DNA of 64,000 bases, taken from assembly GCF_032062135.1 (NCBI RefSeq), contig NC_092866.1:20873034-20937033 (forward strand). Reading direction: 5' to 3'. Shown here piece after piece: positions 36,481 to 48,419 of the stretch (positions are counted from its first letter, which is position 1; every line of letters begins with the position of its first letter). Source of the DNA: Pyxicephalus adspersus (taxonomy: Eukaryota; Chordata; Amphibia; Anura; Pyxicephalidae). The notes beneath the pieces are model-generated. The model was not told the DNA's origin. It worked only from the letters and a program-made list of their open reading frames with translations, and ran no database searches. Position numbers and translations under genes: made by a program.

Positions 36481-39400
36481 AGCAACCTGTGAAAGGTTGG
36501 GACCAGGGTAAACCTCTAAAGCTGAGCACTGGAGTCTGAAATGTGTTTTCAGTACAAAGGAGGATCCTGAACAATTGTGCAAGAGGGAAAGTAAGGATAG
36601 AGTCCAGCTTTAAATGATTGGAGCCAAAGGGCTCAGCAAAACTATCAGGCAACTGGCATTTTCAGAAGGAGGTCACCTTGATTCTGGAAAGGACAGGTTT
36701 ACTTAACTAGTTGACCATTTAAAGGAAATATTAGCTACGGTCAAATCCACAGTAGCCGTACTTATAAGAAAATTCAACAGAGGAAAGTGGAAGACAGTTT
36801 GAAAGTTAAACTCACATAATCGGAGATTTGTCCTTGCAAATGACCCTGAAAGAGAAATTCTGAAAGCCTCTGCGTAACACTCCATTGTTCAAGGACAACC
36901 ATTGTAAGAATCTGCTAATGACTAAGCTGAATTCACAGTACTGAAAATGAATTGTTTCAGAGTGCTCAGACATTACTGGACAATGGGATACTGATCCCAG
37001 CAAGTAAGGAGTTCTGCTTGTGCGATCCTGTAAAAGCAGCAAATTCCACAAAGACGGAGGAATGAAATGCTGAGCTGTTTCAAGCACGGTCAAATTATTT
37101 GTAAGCACAGACATTCTAGAATGAATCACATCTTTTATTTTATGGGTAACAATAAAACAAAAATAAACATTTCAGAGTGACACAGTGGGACTACTACATA
37201 GGATAAACCCGAGGATCTGGATCAATATATATAGCTGGTAAGTGTTAGAACTTCGGCTACAACAGACAGTGCCCGCAGCCAATCACACGGTCATGCAAAG
37301 CTTCATAAGAAAAAAAGAATTCCATACACAAAATATTTCTCTGAAAAAAGGACACATGCATTAGTTCCACATAATACCAAATTATGCTTTCAGACACACA
37401 AAATGTAGTGTCACATCTTACTGCTACAGTGTATGGTGTGTGATCATCTGAGAATTTTACAATGGAAAAAACAGACAAAAAGGAAAATCTATATAAATCA
37501 GGTGAAGATTTCCACTTCTACAAAATGATTTTTCCAGTTGGCTCAGAGAATTACTTTACTAAGGAAGCTAAATGCCAGCAGTTTCAGTCATTTTATTTTT
37601 ATTTTTTTTAAACCTAAACATTGCTGTTCTTTGTACATTTCTTTAAGATCTGTGCAGAGATCCAGCAGGAGCTTCTTACTTTTCTCTGTTCTTCGGCAGG
37701 GTGACTGGACTTCTTGTAGTGGGTAGGCATGCTGGGTCCTTCCTACAGCTCTCACCTCTGCACAGGTATGTGAAGCACAACAATATTGTCACTGCTTCTT
37801 TACTACCATTGTTCAGTTCCATTACTTGAATGGGGAGATTAGTAGTTTACAGAAGAAATATGATATTCCGGTTCCTTTCAGTCCAACTCACGGGAAGTGA
37901 CAAAGACATAAAATTTCTGGCAAGATTAACAGGTATTTTCTGTACTTGCTGGAAATGTTTTAGCCTTAGAAAAAAAAACTCAGTTCACTAAGTAATGCCA
38001 GTTCTTGGGTTTAGTTATTTTTAAAGCACTACTCTGTCCATATGTAGCCTAACTTTCTTTTCCAAGAGGCCTTGTCCTGACAAAACATTGGAAATCCACT
38101 TTTACGCAATAATACATGAGGATGATAGCGGCTTCATTTATTATAATTCATAGCACAAATGGTATTTTAGGTGTAACTTTTGTTCATAGCCCAACTAAAC
38201 TATGATCAGTGACTGCTGTCCATTATAAAGTAGCTTTGGCTTTACATTGGATAGGAGGATGCTCAAGTAACTCTTGGAATCCCAGTTGTACTTCTGTACA
38301 CTTCTCTATCCTGCTTCAGGAAAGCAGTGAAAAAAGCATGGGAAGGTCAAATTGCCATTACCAGAATCCAACCGCAACTCACAAATGTCAGGAATTACAA
38401 TTTATGAGGCAATCCTTCAGCAGGGGGTGAGGCCAGAATATGAAATACAGCCTACTTATACAAATAGCATGCTATAGATAAGAGAACTGCTATTGGATTG
38501 CATTTTCTGAATTATGCATTTTCCCTGTGGCTCTACAGAGCGAAAGTGAATATTTTTTCTATATGGGAAAAAAGCAAAGACTTATGCAGTATGGATGAAA
38601 ATAGTTCACATCCTCGCTATCACTAGCAGACACGTCCATCAGTTCCGTTACTGTACTCATACACAGTGGATGGTCATCCAGGAAAATCCTTAAACATTTG
38701 ACATGTGTGGGTAATGTCCAACCGCTGGAACCAATGCCTGTAGTTGACCACAGGATTTTGGCAGGGTAGAACATTTTAGTCGTAATCTGTTCAGATTGTC
38801 GTATCTGATGACATCCATAACCCATGGGTAGGATCATACAGAGGACAGGAAAACCAAAAGAGAATTGTGCAGTTTCACAATGAAAGTTGTTAAAGGTGTG
38901 TCCTATGTCAACAGAAGATCGATTTGTCAAATGAAGTCTATACAGCTAGCTGATCGATCCCACAATCTTATAATTTCCCTATCTACTGAACACTATGACT
39001 TGTTATTAGATGTTCATCTGTGAATGGAAGCTTTTGTCCTTGGCACAGAAAAAGTTAACTGTCCTGTTTTTAGTAAGCCTTCCAGCTGGACGTCCTACAG
39101 CCGTTTCCTTGGGTCATCAAGCTTCTGTTGCACTTTCCTTCCTAGCAGAGTACAGTAAAAGCATAAAACACCCAACCAATAACAGGCAGAACTTTGCCAA
39201 GCAGGAATGTGTAAACAGGACTTCACATCGTAACTTGGTTGTGACTTGTTAGCAAGCTGACACCTGCATGCTCATGCCTTCAAAGTACCCTGAGGACACA
39301 AAAACCAAACAATACTGTGCGTGTATAACATACACACTATACGTACAACAGTCTAACATGCACCAAACATATTTACACATTGCTGATCTGCTGTTGTGTG

Positions 39401-39826
39401 CATGGAATATCAAATATGAAATATACATGGTTCCAGCATACTAGGTGATCTGGTTTGGTGCTACCATCAAAGAATCCATGGAAAGACAGCTGTATATTTC
39501 TTCTTTTCCTTCCTAATCATGCTAAAAGCACAGCTCATACAGGATCAGAGATGGAGAATTTCATAGTTGATACATTATGGGAACAGAGTATTTTAATGAT
39601 TCAGACTCCAGACTAGCGTGTCTTGGTATCTACCAGCAAAGCACAAGACTTGTGGGTCACATTAGTAATGTAATGGCCCAGAAAAGGGAGCAACAGGCAA
39701 ACAAGGCATCGCGCACACCCAGGAATGTCAGAATATGAAGATTCTAGTACAGTCACCAGAGTGGTAGTATGATGCTTGTCTATTGAAGACCAGTAAGAGA
39801 ATACCATGCATGTTGAAAAGATTTCT
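36481..39826. other. Intron 1 sequence, nothing recognised
   Basis: Short inverted words (CTGTGCAGAG/CTCTGCACAG) lie near 37650 and 37757. No exon or repeat family is supported. Confidence 0.4.
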
Positions 39827-40516
39827 TTAAGGAGACCCTGTCACCAGACCATTTATTTAAACAATAATCCTTCCAATATGATTACATGGGCATTTACCAC
39901 ATTACCAGAATACATTTTTCACCTCTAAAAGTCTGCCTTGTGTAGACATCACAAATCCCTGTAAATGCTGCTGGGTACCACCACCTTGGATATGTTTTCT
40001 ATGGCCCCATGAGACTCTCACTTAAAGCTGCATACACACGTACAATTATTGTCGTTGGAAAGGATCTTTCACGATCCTTTCCAACGACAAAGGTCTGCAC
40101 GATGCACGAACAAGTGCTGTACATACAGCATCGTTCATATCTACGACATGAAGCTTTCGTCGTCCAAGGCGGTCATTCGGACGATGGACGACGGGTGCTG
40201 TACACACACTAGATTCTTGTCCGATATCGGCCCTGAGCCCATTGGACGCGTGTACATAGCTTTAGCGATTTAGTATTCCCCAATTGCTACATGAAAGGTT
40301 ATGTGGGGAGAGTATAGGCCTCCATTGTGTAAACAACCAAAAGCTCTGTAACTGTTGCTGGGTGCCGCAATCTTGGATATAACGCTAATGGCCCCATGGG
40401 AATCTGAACTTGGAAGTTCAAAGGCAGACTGCAAGTGAATAAAATAGCACAATAGGGTTGTAGGACACTTTCGTTTTGATATACAGTTTTTTTCAGTTGG
40501 TCACAGGGTCTCTTTA
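39827..40516. mobile_element. TTAA-flanked element (piggyBac-like MITE) split by a class A MITE
   Basis: The left end TTAAGGAGACCCTGTCACC mirrors the right end GGTCACAGGGTCTCTTTAA. Inside, a roughly 70-bp direct repeat (GCTGCTGGGTACCACC...TGGCCCCATGAGA and GTTGCTGGGTGCCGCA...TGGCCCCATGGGA) flanks the class A MITE at 40026-40261. Assignment to piggyBac rests on the TTAA ends only. Confidence 0.6.
40026..40261 (-). mobile_element. Class A palindromic MITE, copy 4 (short)
   Basis: TIRs are AGCTGCATACACACG and CGCGTGTACATAGCT. The left flank is TAA and the right flank TTA. A perfect palindrome, CGTTGGAAAGGATC against GATCCTTTCCAACG, lies next to the left end. At 236 bp it is the shortest copy. 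Confidence 0.86.
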
Positions 40517-42382
40517 ATCTTCCATAATCTACTTAAAACGGAAATATTGGAATAGTAAAGACAGACCCATTAAACACATAAAATAGTTTCTAGTAGTCCA
40601 ACACCACTGCAACACGGACTGCTTCCTGCACCATTCATTTTCTTCACACAATTCCTGCACTTACAAGGAACAATGGTGCCGGGCATCATGAGAAGTTTGG
40701 TATTACAGGCTCAGAGGAGCAGTTGCCATTGTGCAGACAGTTACTTATGTTCGGAGAAATAATGGATGCATGTGACAGTACCATTCTGGGAATGTTACCA
40801 AATTCAATATTGATGTATTAGTATCACATTATTTTTACAAGATGCTGTGCATAAATACCACACCGAGGAGCCCCGGCACTGACAAATGTGTCTCCAACAA
40901 AAGCTATTCGCTTGTGTGTGCTCTAAAATTGTTGCATTGTTTCCCACATAAATGACAAAAATAGCTTTTTAAAAAAAGAGTAGATGTGTTATAAAATATC
41001 GCATACAGATGTTTCTAATATTCTGCGTGGATCTGTGCCAGAAGACAGAATTCCCTAATTGTTCCTAAATAAGAAATGATTCCACACAAATTAGGCTCAC
41101 TGTTCAAGTCAGCGAGGATTCTAACCATTACTGATGCAGCATAGAGGGTACATACCTTCTAAAACTAATTAAAAAAACCCATAATGGCTCCTAGGTCTAC
41201 AAGAGGAGATTTCAGCTCATTCTTAGCCAATAGGGCCAATTTACTGGTAGAAAATGTTCACCTAACCTTGTAAATTAAAATGTACTATATGCAAATAGAC
41301 AAAAAAACACAGAATTAGACTTTAACTATATCTTATTGGGTAAATTTCCCAAAGTAGTCATTGGAAATCTCTTAAAGTAAAGAGAAATCTCCTTTTAGGC
41401 AGTTTTCCTGCATCTCCAGTTATGGATTTACCAAAATGTTCTAGTATCGTTATAAGTTCTCAAATATTCAGGGATTTTTTTAGCACCATAAAAATATATG
41501 TCAAGCAACAAAGGACAGTTCCTTTGGATAATGGTTATATCTTGAAATTCACGGTTTCTCTGCCAATACTAAAACACACCAGAAAAGCAATATGGCGGTC
41601 TTCATCAAGATGACCCAATAGTGATAAAAACTTATTAGCATCTGCTATGATATACAGAACTAAATAAATATAATTTCCCACCCAAATGACTTAGAAGGGG
41701 AAATTTTGGTGACCAACATTTCCATTTACAAAGGAAATTCCAAGCTTTCATTATAGTATACACATAACCAATACACAGCCTATGACTTCAGCCTATAAAT
41801 GTGCATGTTATGTGAGTAATTGCCCACCAATATAACCTACTGGCTATAGAAGTGTTGTGAAATGTTTGATACGGCCGCCTGTACAGTCTTCCATCCGCCT
41901 GGAATCCTGTTTGCTGTACAGCTTGTTATCTGCTGGTAAATGATTAATGCTCTCCGACTTCTATACAGTAATCAGCAGAGGGGCCCACTCACTGCAAGAG
42001 GTTAAGCTATGCCGGCTATTTTATAATACCATGATCTGAGCCAATTATTTACAGAGATTTGAGCTGGTGCCAAAAGGAAATTGACTCATTTTTAGTTTCA
42101 AGCCGGCTCTGCTATGTAGATTTGGGATATTGAGAAAACAGTGCGGCTGACTATTTTAGTCTGAAAATGAACACATGACATTTCATCCTTCTTCGGTTTG
42201 GAGTTATTTCATGAAAACTGGAGTAGAAAGGTTGAGTTAGAGCCCATAGAGGCCATTCAGGTATATTTAGGACTTTTTTGTGAGAAAGGGATAATGAAAA
42301 GCTTTGTCAGGTTTTTTTTTTTACTCATCGGCAACCTTTTAGAGGGATTTCACTTCTCTCCCTGTCTATCTAGTAGTAGTCA
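40517..42382. other. Intron 1 sequence, nothing recognised
   Basis: 41.86-42.18 kb is a unique-looking stretch without repeats. Nothing can be claimed for it. Confidence 0.4.
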
Positions 42383-42678
42383 GGCTATGTGCACACGTGC
42401 AATGGTTCTCGTCTGATAATCGGAAGAGAATCTTGCGTTTGTACAGTGCTCGTTGTCCATAGTCCAAACGACCATCCTGGATGATGAACGATTGTAATGG
42501 AAGTGAAGGGGAGAGAGCACAGGGGGGTGCCGTTCCGTCACTCTCTCCGCCCCCTCTCCATAGAGCAAAACTGTGCTGTATATAAAGTGCTCGTTCATGA
42601 ATCGTGCAGCCATTAGTCATTGGAATGGATGCTGAAAGATCCTTTCCAACGACAAATATTGCACGTGTGTACATAGCC
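42383..42678 (+). mobile_element. Class A palindromic MITE, copy 5
   Basis: TIRs are GGCTATGTGCACACG and CGTGTGTACATAGCC. The right flank is TTA; the left flank TCA has probably mutated. The right-end palindrome is degenerate (GGAATGGATGC against GATCCTTTCC). Confidence 0.85.
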
Positions 42679-42807
42679 TTAGTCATAGTAAACTGAACTT
42701 ATTCTTGTAAAGTTGAAGATGTTTCTAAGCCTTCCAAGCTGCCTCATCAGTTCTACCTGTGTGGGGAACCCCAGCATTTACAAGCATACACAACACAAAC
42801 ACCTAAA

Positions 42808-43016
42808 TCTTGGGTTTCTCAACCAGGGTTCCACCTCGGGAATTTAGCAATTTGTGCCTCAGTTTAACAGACACCAATGATCTGTTTTATTGTCTTCCCA
42901 CCGATCCCCCAATGTACTGTGAGGTCTGGATACAGTAATTATAGAAGGTGTTCCTTACGTTAGATCGGAACGTGGTTTCAGGGGTTCACCCATAAAAAGT
43001 CATTGAGAAGGGCTAC
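42808..43016 (-). mobile_element. hAT-like element (GTTTCTCAACCAGGGTTC family), copy 1
   Basis: GGTTTCTCAACCAGGGTTCC near the left and TTCAGGGGTTCACCC near the right match, in reverse, the copy at 52.9-53.2 kb. The ends are decayed. Confidence 0.6.
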
Positions 43017-43131
43017 CCTATTCCAATCACCGTAGAATGCAACACTGCAAATGTTGATTGACTAAGGTAAGGAGATGTGACATTTGTTGAACCAACCTGC
43101 TCTATACAGGTAGTCCCCAGGTTACATATAA

Positions 43132-43561
43132 AGCTACGTACACACTTCCAAATATTATCGTTGGAAAACGAACGACGAACGATCCTGCACGATATCTACG
43201 AACGATCGTATAGCACCGATCCTGCACATAGAGATAACGATAGAGATAACGACACGATCGTTCGTAGATATTGTACACACAATAGATACGATCGTTTGAG
43301 CGATAGAGGAACTATGTGCACGACAGGAAGTGAACGAACGTTCGTTCATTACGCATGCTCACCCCATGGACGATCAACGAACGATCGTACACACGAACGA
43401 TGGTCAACGATCGTCATCCAATCCGATCCGCCGGTCGTTCGTTCCCAACGACTTTCCTCGTTCGTCGGCGTCGTTGGTTACTTTTTTTACGAACGATTTT
43501 TGCCCAATCGATCATTCGTCGTTCATTTTGAACGATAAAAATTGGAAGTGTGTACGCACCT
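43132..43561 (+). mobile_element. Class B palindromic MITE, copy 5 (longest, 430 bp)
   Basis: TIRs are AGCTACGTACACAC and GTGTGTACGCACCT, with TAA at 43129-43131 and 43562-43564. It is very rich in ACGAACGATCGT words. Its right 60 bases nearly equal the fragment at the edge of the first gap. Open frames inside are CpG-rich accidents. Confidence 0.9.
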
Positions 43562-43582
43562 TAAGATAGGGACTGTAGCTTT

Positions 43583-43749
43583 CAGTGTTCTCCCCAGACC
43601 CTTTTAGCCGGGCACACCACCCAGCACTTTTCAATAACCATCCGGCTGTTTTTGGGTGCTAACTGAAGAGTTGGGTCACAAAACAGAGGCTGCCACCCGC
43701 CTTCAATTTCTTCCCACCCGGCTTAAAAAAAATTCTGGGATTAACACTG
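43583..43749 (+). mobile_element. hAT-like 167-bp family, copy 5 (best preserved)
   Basis: It starts CAGTGTTCTCCCCAGACCC and ends TTCTGGGATTAACACTG. These are TIRs of about 15 bases. It lies 21 bases after the class B MITE. Confidence 0.82.
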
Positions 43750-45488
43750 GGTTTGTTTTTAAATTGAATTTGTATGTAAGTCGGAACGGGTACATTATTT
43801 TAATAAATGCAACTAGGACAGATGTTTGTCTCAACATAATATTGGGCAGTGTGGTGTCAGTTACTGTCACTGTGAGCTAATCACAAAGCAAAAAAAACTG
43901 GGGCCTAGACATTCATTAGCTGTGCTTTGATATACAAAATGAAACAACTGCAGAGTTTGTCTTGGTCATTAAAGAAATACAAGAGCTTGCAGAACAGCAA
44001 AAGATTTCTTCTGCAAGTCATGCAAATCGCCCCTCCCCCCGTCAAGCCTCTGTCCTGCACACTAACAAGCAGGGAAGCCCTGTTGGTATCTAGGAGTCGT
44101 CTGTATGACGGATGTCCTTAACTCGGGGACTACATGTAATCTTATCCCATCTTGGGTGTCAAAGTCTGCAGAAAGGTGGTAAACCTTCTAATTACATGGC
44201 TGAAGGTGTGAATTGATTTTTAGAAATGTTAAACAGAATTTTAAGTGAAGGTCTGGGTTCCTTAGGTACCACTCAGCTTTGAGTTGACATGGCCTCTTCC
44301 AAGCCAGTTCTCCTTTGTCTCCTATGCAGACTTCCTGACACCAAGGATGAGATTTCATAACAGGATGATTAACTATTTTCATACCTCCTAATCTCTATCA
44401 ATCTCTACAGTTTCCCATTCCATGGTGGTTGGATTAGGAAATGTATTCTCTATAGATATACATGTTGCTATAAATCTAGAACGGATTAAGCAAAATTTGG
44501 AAGGCTGTGAAACATCTCGAATATTACAAGAACAAGTACAGTTAAAGGTGAGTAGCTACTACTAGATATACAATGACCTGGAGAACCTTCACATTCACTT
44601 CCTGTCTTGTAGACACAACAGGAAGTGTGAGGAAATCTCACAAAAAAAGAAAGGAAATCCTTTCTTAGACAGTTGTAAATACAATGAATGTCCAAGTGGA
44701 AGACTTTCATGATACTGTTATTGTCAACCAAAAATTTAGGTTATTTCCAATATTCTCAGGCTTGATGATTATGGTAATGAATGGGACACCATTACCCTTC
44801 CACACTTCATCCAAAACTAACAAACAATAAAAGCATACCAAGTCACCAGAGGATAGATCTTCTCCATCATATAAGCCGGACCAATCGTTTTGTGAGGTCC
44901 AAGGTCTATTAAACCCAAACACATATTTTTAGAACCAAATTGGGTGTTGGGTTGACTTAACCATGAAGACCAGAAGGTCAAGATGGTGGCAACAAAAGAG
45001 AATAACTGGATAAAAGCCATAAAGCAAGTCATGACTAGGAAATCTCAAGAGATGTTTCTCATGATTATGATCTCAACTTTCTTCTTACAAGTGGAAATGC
45101 TGATGATGGCTATGAAGAAGAGAATTCAATAGGGTAGCCAGACACCTACAACTACTACTCAGTATGGCAACACTGGACCGTCCTGCTAAAACTGCCCCGA
45201 AAATAGAAAAACGCCGGGAAGCAAATAACGAGGAATACCATCACACATCAAATAACAGCATCTCTTAGTAGTATTCCATATAAAAACTACATCAATCCTC
45301 TCCATACAGAGCTCACCTCTGAAGTCCAATATTAGTAGGTCACCTCACTGATAGCACATCATAGCATCATTTTTTAGGATAAATAAACATCCTTTTATTA
45401 CATTGTGTATCCAAAGAGGTTAAAGAACCTTGTCTCAGACAATATTCCACTTCTGTGACTGAACATACTGCATATTACCACTAATTTA
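43750..45488. other. Intron 1 sequence, nothing recognised
   Basis: No supported feature. Confidence 0.4.
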
Positions 45489-45825
45489 GCACGGTGGCTC
45501 AGTGGTTAGCACTCTGGCCTTTGCAGCGCTAGGTCCCTGGTTCAAATCTCGGCCAGGACACTATCTGCATGGAGTTTGCAAGTTCTCCCCGGGTTTCTGT
45601 GGGTTTTCTCCGGGTACTCTGGTTTCCTTCCACATCCCAAAAACATGAAGTTAGGTTAATTGGCTTCCCCCAAATTTGGCCTTAGACTGTATAAATGAAA
45701 TATTACTATGGTAGGGACATTAGATTGTGAGCCCCTTTGAGGGACAGCTAGTGACATGACTATGGATTATGTACAGCGCTGCGTAATATGATGGCGCTAT
45801 ATGAATACTGTGCAATAATAGTAAT
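45489..45825 (+). mobile_element. tRNA-derived SINE, copy 3
   Basis: The head GCACGGTGGCTCAGTGG, B-box-like GGTTCAAATC, central GGAGTTTGCAAGTTCTCC and tail ACAGCGCTGCGTAATATG match copies 1 and 2. Orientation is the same as theirs. Confidence 0.92.
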
Positions 45826-46796
45826 TAACCACAATCTTAGCTGGGCAGTTTCTGTGTTTTTTCCAATGTATAGAGCTTATACAAATGTTTAATTGTAAAA
45901 GGTTCTAATAATAGAATCTTCTCTCACTGTTATGTGTGGGTGCCGTTATTCACTTGTATTCTCTCCCTGTCATTGAGAAATCAGTGTCATTGCTGTAGGG
46001 CCACCATGGAAGATAACCTGAGCCCAGGCCTGATGAAGATAAGTCAGGGGAGTTACTGGAGGGGGTAGCACTGGTAATAATCAGATTCATTTCATGTAAT
46101 TCTAACACAATCTTTGTTATATGGTAGTTTTGCAACTGTATGTTATCACGCATGATAAAACTCACAGCTAAATATTTATCCTGAGAAAGTAAATAAGTGA
46201 ATAATTGATGAAAGGCAAAACAGAACTACCATACCAACCTGTGCATAGTAAAGATTAATATTACGGATTCCCACTAGTGACTGGTTCTCTTTGAAGAGGA
46301 ACCGTCCCCACCAGAAGTTGTTTTACCAAACATTTACACGTATAGCACTTCTATTATACATTTACATTATTAGATCCATAAATTAAACAAGTATGAAGCT
46401 CCTGATACACACAAGACGGGTTTTGTATCCATTCCAAAAAAAAAGACTTTCTATTGAGAGTACTGCAGCCTATGTGTAGCAAACACTTATCAGACCACTC
46501 AAGTTCTAGGACAAAAGTTCAGCTTGTGTGTGGTCACCTACAGACCCCCGACACCCTTTTTATGGGAGCCCCCAACCCCCACCTCTATGAAGAGCCATTC
46601 TCTTACAAAGCTAACATTCCTGAGATTCCTCTTATTCTACAAATAGTAAAATCCTGCTATTTCTAGGTGAATCCCTCATATCTGGATCATCCCATGGTAA
46701 ATAAGTTCGTAGGAATGCTACATCAGATCCTGGAAAGTTATGCAGCAAGTCCGAAGACTTGGGACTGGACGAAATTCCCAGATCAGTAGGAATATC

Positions 46797-46905
46797 TTAG
46801 ATTGTAAACTCTTCGGGGCAGGGTCCTCTCCTGTGTTGCTGTCTGTATGTACAGCGCTGCATAATATGTTGGTGCTATATAAATCCTGTTTATTAATAAT
46901 TATAA
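46797..46905 (+). repeat. LINE/SINE-type 3' tail fragment
   Basis: TTAGATTGTAAACTCTTCGG, then TGTACAGCGCTGCATAATAT, then GGTGCTATATAAATCC and an AATAATTATAATA end. Confidence 0.75.
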
Positions 46906-46984
46906 TAGCATAGACTGCACACACAGGGTCAGATGTCTCCTTGCCATCAGTCAGGCCAGCCCAGAGCGGCCATTCTCAGAGATT

Positions 46985-47205
46985 TTGCAGCCTTTCTTGA
47001 CCTTCCTAAAATAGGGAAGAACTTTGTTGACCCCACACTACAATTACTATATCACAGCTCTCAGTATATTAGTATAGCGGTCAGTGGGAAGAATGTCACC
47101 CCTACCGATAACCAGAAAGATCATTGGGGGGGTCACTTAAATTAATCTGAAAGGAAATTGCTCACAATCTGAAGGAACCTTAGGGTTCCATGGAATGGGG
47201 GTTGG
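46985..47205 (+). mobile_element. hAT-like element (GTTTCTCAACC family), copy 2, decayed
   Basis: Ordered matches to the copy at 52.9-53.2 kb: CAGCTCTCAGTATATTAGT, GTGGGAAGAATG, AAATTGCTCA and AAGGAACCTTAGGG. The ends are not clear. Confidence 0.55.
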
Positions 47206-47696
47206 GACCCATCACAGCAAAGGATGATAGGGGTTCTGTGTCCTTTCATTGGATGAGGTCCGCATAGTGCTGGGGCCAACACTTGGAAGAGCCAACTTCA
47301 TGACAGCACGTGGATTGTAGGTGACCAATAAATGGGGGGCACCAAATACAAAAAGGCTTTTCCCCACTGACCCCAAGAAATTGGTTTCAGTAGAGGTCCC
47401 CAAGATCTGAATATATATTCCAGGGTCCCCCAGGGGTACTAAGGCCGATCCAGGGGATATAGGGGCAGTAAACCATATTAGGCAAACATTTGGTTGGCTG
47501 GTATAAATGACTGTACATTGATCTGCCTGGGGTGATGGGGTGACCGGTCCCTGGCTTCCTTCCTGTCTGTCCCCACACTCCAAGTATTCCTTGGCCGTCT
47601 CTTCTTCATGGTCGCCCGGCAAAGTGTGCACAATCTCCAAATTCCTGTCTCACACTTTGTATTGCAAGCCTCTGTGTTACCATAATGATTGTAGTG

Positions 47697-48110
47697 TGGG
47701 CTCTGTATGTTCCATGTATATTCCCTGTATGTTCCATGTATAGTGTATTCTCTGTATGTCTCATCTATAGTCCCTGTATGTTATATGTATTTTCTGTGTG
47801 TGAACCATGTATGTTTATTCTATGTATTTTGTTTTATGTATGTTCCATGTCTATGTATGTCTCATGCATGTTCCCTGTATGTGTGTTATATGTACATTCA
47901 AGTATGTCTCATGTATGTTCTCTGTATGTCTCATGTATGTTCCCTATATGTATGTTATCTGTATGTTCCCTATATGTATGTTATATTATGTTCTCTGTAT
48001 GTCTCATGTATGTTCCCTATATGTATGTTATATGTATGTTCCCTATATGTATGTTATATTATGTTCTATGTATGTTCTATGTATGTTCCCTATATGTATG
48101 TTATCTATGC
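47697..48110. repeat. Minisatellite in intron 1 just downstream of exon 1
   Basis: About 400 bases of tandem TATGTTCCCTGTATG, TATGTCTCATG and TATATGTATGTTATA units. The unit length varies, roughly 14-35 bases, with higher-order repeats near 47990-48100. It ends about 105 bases from the exon 1 donor. The Tyr-Met-Phe-rich frames are products of the repeat. Confidence 0.92.
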
Positions 48111-48214
48111 TGCATTACCCAGGCCATGTCTCCTCTATACCTGCACTGTCCTGCACCCAGAGTGCCCCTTTATTGCCCCAGACATTCTGCCCCATGGGGT
48201 ACTTTAGCACTCAC

Positions 48215-48226
48215 CAGGTAGTTCAT
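48215..48226 (-). CDS. bcar1: bcar1 exon 1, coding part (four codons, MNYL)
   Basis: On the minus strand ATG AAC TAC CTG is followed directly by the strong donor GTGAGT (48214-48209). The start has A at -3 and A at +4, a good initiation context. The coding part ends in phase 0, as required by exon 2, whose first codon is Asn. Joining the two gives MNYL-NVLAKALY, against MNHL-NVLAKALY in the mammalian main isoform as I recall it, and places the SH3 tyrosine at residue 12. The exon sits at the downstream edge of the CpG-rich promoter region, which fits a first exon. It is too short for any ORF scan. The match rests on four residues plus splice phase and context. Other alternative first exons, known for mammalian BCAR1, could also exist. 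Confidence 0.87.
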
Positions 48227-48314
48227 TGTTCCCGGTGTCTTATTCCAGCTGTCTGTCGCCGATGTGCCGGTAATCCGGTGCAGGTGATCGGTAAGTGTCC
48301 CGGAGGTCGCAGCC

Positions 48315-48326
48315 TTACTTTAGCAT
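48315..48326 (-). other. upstream ORF 2 in the bcar1 5' leader (three codons)
   Basis: ATG CTA AAG TAA lies about 90 bases upstream of the main start. The same spot carries a weak donor-like AAA|GTAAGG, but splicing there would leave an out-of-phase eight-base coding piece, so I read it as leader. Confidence 0.35.
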
Positions 48327-48398
48327 TTCCCGGCAGGGTGCCTGTCACTCTCTGCTCCCGGGCTCGGTGTCTCTGCTGCCGTCTCTTTGTCTGTCAGA

Positions 48399-48419
48399 TC
48401 AGCACAATGTTGGGGTCAT
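48399..48419 (-). other. upstream ORF 1 in the bcar1 5' leader
   Basis: ATG at 48419 reads six codons to TGA at 48399, about 190 bases upstream of the main start. It would matter only if transcription starts upstream of it. A role in translation control is inference. Confidence 0.35.

Larger units (their letters stand above)
5984..48214 (-). other. bcar1: bcar1 intron 1 (about 42.2 kb)
   Basis: The intron is bounded by donor GTGAGT at 48214 and acceptor TTTTTTGCAG ending at 5984, on the minus strand. It contains most of the transposons listed here, the first assembly gap and one minisatellite. No further coding exon was recognised inside, though alternative first exons of a few codons would be invisible without transcript data. 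Confidence 0.85.

Noticed and set aside
43077..43569. 153-codon frame with Arg/Ser/Thr-rich protein
   Set aside because: Lies inside a class B MITE whose CGAACGAT words lack stops; similar frames occur in other copies.
48285..48297. Plus-strand donor-like CG|GTAAGTG in the CpG island
   Set aside because: A good donor match, but no plus-strand exon or coding frame supports a divergent gene.
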